The notes beneath the pieces were generated by a model. That model did not search any database. It was not told the origin of the DNA and saw nothing but the letters and a program-made list of their open reading frames with translations. From Calditrichota bacterium (GTDB taxonomy: Bacteria > Electryoneota > AABM5-125-24 > Hatepunaeales > Hatepunaeaceae): a stretch of DNA of 35,449 nt. Location of the stretch: positions 1-35,449 of the forward strand of contig JABGPL010000043.1 of NCBI GenBank assembly GCA_018644935.1, in the 5' to 3' direction. The translations under genes were made by a program, and so were the position numbers. Shown here piece by piece: positions 34,129 through 35,449 of the stretch (its first letter is position 1; the number at the start of each line of letters is the position of its first letter).

Positions 34129-34147
34129 GGGCACGACGCTCGTACCC
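34129..34147 (+). repeat. Palindrome GGGCACGA core
   Basis: Arms GGGCACGA and TCGTACCC (one mismatch) around CGC, in the 167-base gap before the last gene. Confidence 0.65.
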
Positions 34148-34204
34148 TTTTCCAAGATAAACGAACTATATTTTCAATTCAAAATGTACTGATTTACCTA
34201 ACAA

Positions 34205-34227
34205 GGGCACCTGCAATGTGCCCCTAC
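34205..34227 (+). repeat. Palindrome GGGCAC core with CTAC flank
   Basis: Arms GGGCAC and GTGCCC around a seven-base loop CTGCAAT, followed by CTAC at 34224-34227. It lies 12 bases beyond the stop of the minus-strand T9SS cargo gene. Confidence 0.65.
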
Positions 34228-34238
34228 AATTCGTCGAA

Positions 34239-35449
34239 TTATCTAACCAAAACGACCTTCCGAACACCCGAAAATTCCCCACACTCCATCTTCACGAAGT
34301 AAATCCCTGCTGTTGCAGTTTTCGCATCCCATTTGATTGAATGGTTGCCGGAAGCCATTTCACCCTCGACAAGATTTTCATTCAATCTTCCTCGTTGGTC
34401 GTAAATACTGACATTTGTAAACTGTCTAACAGGCAATCCAAATTTCACCGTCACCTGATTATTAAATGGATTAGGGTAGGGTTGAAGCATTGTTATCTCG
34501 GTTGGGAGATTCTCGTTCTTTTCAGGAATCCCCAGAGTGGGAGGTAGTATAACAGTCCAAGTCTGGTTGGATTGAACTGTGAACTCTGTGTCGGACGCAG
34601 TTAAGTACCAGATGACTCTCGTAGTGTCCTGCGCGAGGTCGAGGCGATTCAGGATAAATTCTAAATTTGATGACCTGTAAATAATGTCTGATCCTGCATC
34701 CCAGCTAAATAATGTATCTCTTTCTTGAAATGGAAATCTCAGATATAATTTATAATTAATTGTGTCGGCATCTATGTCAACTGATGGATTCCACTGGAAA
34801 GTTGCTCTAAAGTTTCGCAGGATAGTATTGTTCTCAGGCAGATTCAGGTCAAATGGTTGTGGAGAACAGTTTGTGTTTTCAATCCTGACCCGCAATGGGC
34901 GGTTTATCTCATGCACTCCATCAGAGGCGCGGAGCCTGCCGGTGTGATTGCCGGCATCTTCATAGTTGGTGATCCACTCGAAATGGGCTGTCCCGTCTCC
35001 ATTGTCGATAAATTGTGCCTCTTCCGGGAACTCTTCCATTTCCATCGTGATAGTTATTTCATCATCATTAATATCCGAAACTGCTATGTCAAATCTCGCA
35101 GTATCGGTCTCCGAGAATACTACAATACCTCCAGGCAAGACCGACCATTGAGGCGGAGCATTGATCCCCAGAGCGGCTGAACAGTCAAACACACCAAGGT
35201 TATATCCATCAGCGACATAAGCGAATTGTTCATTTGCAGCAACGCTGTAACATCTTCCACGTGTGTCGTAAAATCCAGCTTGTTCAGGATTTTCAGGGTC
35301 AGTTGCATCAATCAAAATCATCCCGTGATCCCTCCCACAAGCTAAATAGATAAAACCGTTCTGTACATCAAAATCGTATATATGACCAGGGCTGTCGCAA
35401 AACGAAAGCATTGCGGGATTTTCCGGATCAGAGATGTTTATGAGTTGTA
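34239..35449 (-). CDS. Secreted multidomain protein with T9SS C-terminal sorting domain (partial, start outside window)
   Basis: The reading frame is open to the window's right edge, so the true start lies beyond it; an internal ATG at 35411 is not a likely start. Visible order: LVIVP-type repeats (INISDPENPAM, then ILIDATDPENPEQAGFYDT), an Ig or cadherin-like domain (SVLPGGIVVFSETDTARFDI to VRIENTN), a Fn3-like segment, and a complete T9SS sorting domain (YPNPFNNQVTVKFGLP to GVRKVVLVR). LVIVP repeats are often beta-propellers of surface proteins. It is the second T9SS tail in the window; the product is expected on the cell surface or outside. Confidence 0.9.
   Translation of the reverse strand, partial: QLINISDPENPAMLSFCDSPGHIYDFDVQNGFIYLACGRDHGMILIDATDPENPEQAGFYDTRGRCYSVAANEQFAYVADGYNLGVFDCSAALGINAPPQWSVLPGGIVVFSETDTARFDIAVSDINDDEITITMEMEEFPEEAQFIDNGDGTAHFEWITNYEDAGNHTGRLRASDGVHEINRPLRVRIENTNCSPQPFDLNLPENNTILRNFRATFQWNPSVDIDADTINYKLYLRFPFQERDTLFSWDAGSDIIYRSSNLEFILNRLDLAQDTTRVIWYLTASDTEFTVQSNQTWTVILPPTLGIPEKNENLPTEITMLQPYPNPFNNQVTVKFGLPVRQFTNVSIYDQRGRLNENLVEGEMASGNHSIKWDAKTATAGIYFVKMECGEFSGVRKVVLVR

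Overview
The window looks like the chromosome of an uncultured Gram-negative bacterium of the FCB (Fibrobacteres-Chlorobi-Bacteroidetes) superphylum, probably a candidate phylum near Zixibacteria, Marinimicrobia or KSB1. Three things point there: an LpxC/FabZ fusion (lipid A, so an outer membrane), two window-edge genes ending in a type IX secretion (T9SS) C-terminal sorting domain, and a NuoEFG-less complex I operon. The phylum-level placement is inference.

Layout. 1-740: the end of a T9SS cargo gene, then a 480-base gap full of palindromes and an 87-base direct repeat. 741-2162: lpxC/fabZ on the minus strand. 2391-6869: a tightly packed minus-strand operon pgsA-pgpA-cinA-thpR-recA-recX, combining phospholipid synthesis, nucleotide repair and recombination. 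7202-8599: a divergent SSS-family sodium symporter. 8709-9724: an overlapping Xre regulator plus ImmA/IrrE metallopeptidase pair behind a near-consensus promoter. 9721-12853: a minus-strand ferrous iron locus feoA, small ParB-like gene, feoB, and a Cys-rich FeoB-associated membrane protein. 13162-16840: tRNA-Leu(CAA), purM, gpsA, asnS. 16970-22415: minus-strand accessory genes, namely a THI5/PAS membrane sensor, two tandem secreted paralogs, a VOC protein and YbjQ. 22750-33608: an 11-gene complex I operon nuoABCDHIJKLMN. The right end holds a small unknown gene and another T9SS cargo gene that runs off the window.

The main unexplained signal is a set of about twenty short palindromes in the intergenic gaps. 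Their cores differ, but many share outer flanks of the GTAG...CTAC type. They occupy all three non-compact junctions of the nuo operon (H-I, K-L, L-M), twice overlap a stop codon, and in about seven cases place GGA in or at the hairpin loop on one strand. The other notable points are the ParB-like gene inside the feo locus, whose coding-like frame extends upstream of any canonical start, a His-rich loop in NuoL and an Ala/Lys/Pro-rich tail on NuoI.

No complete insertion sequence, CRISPR array, prophage or rRNA gene was seen.
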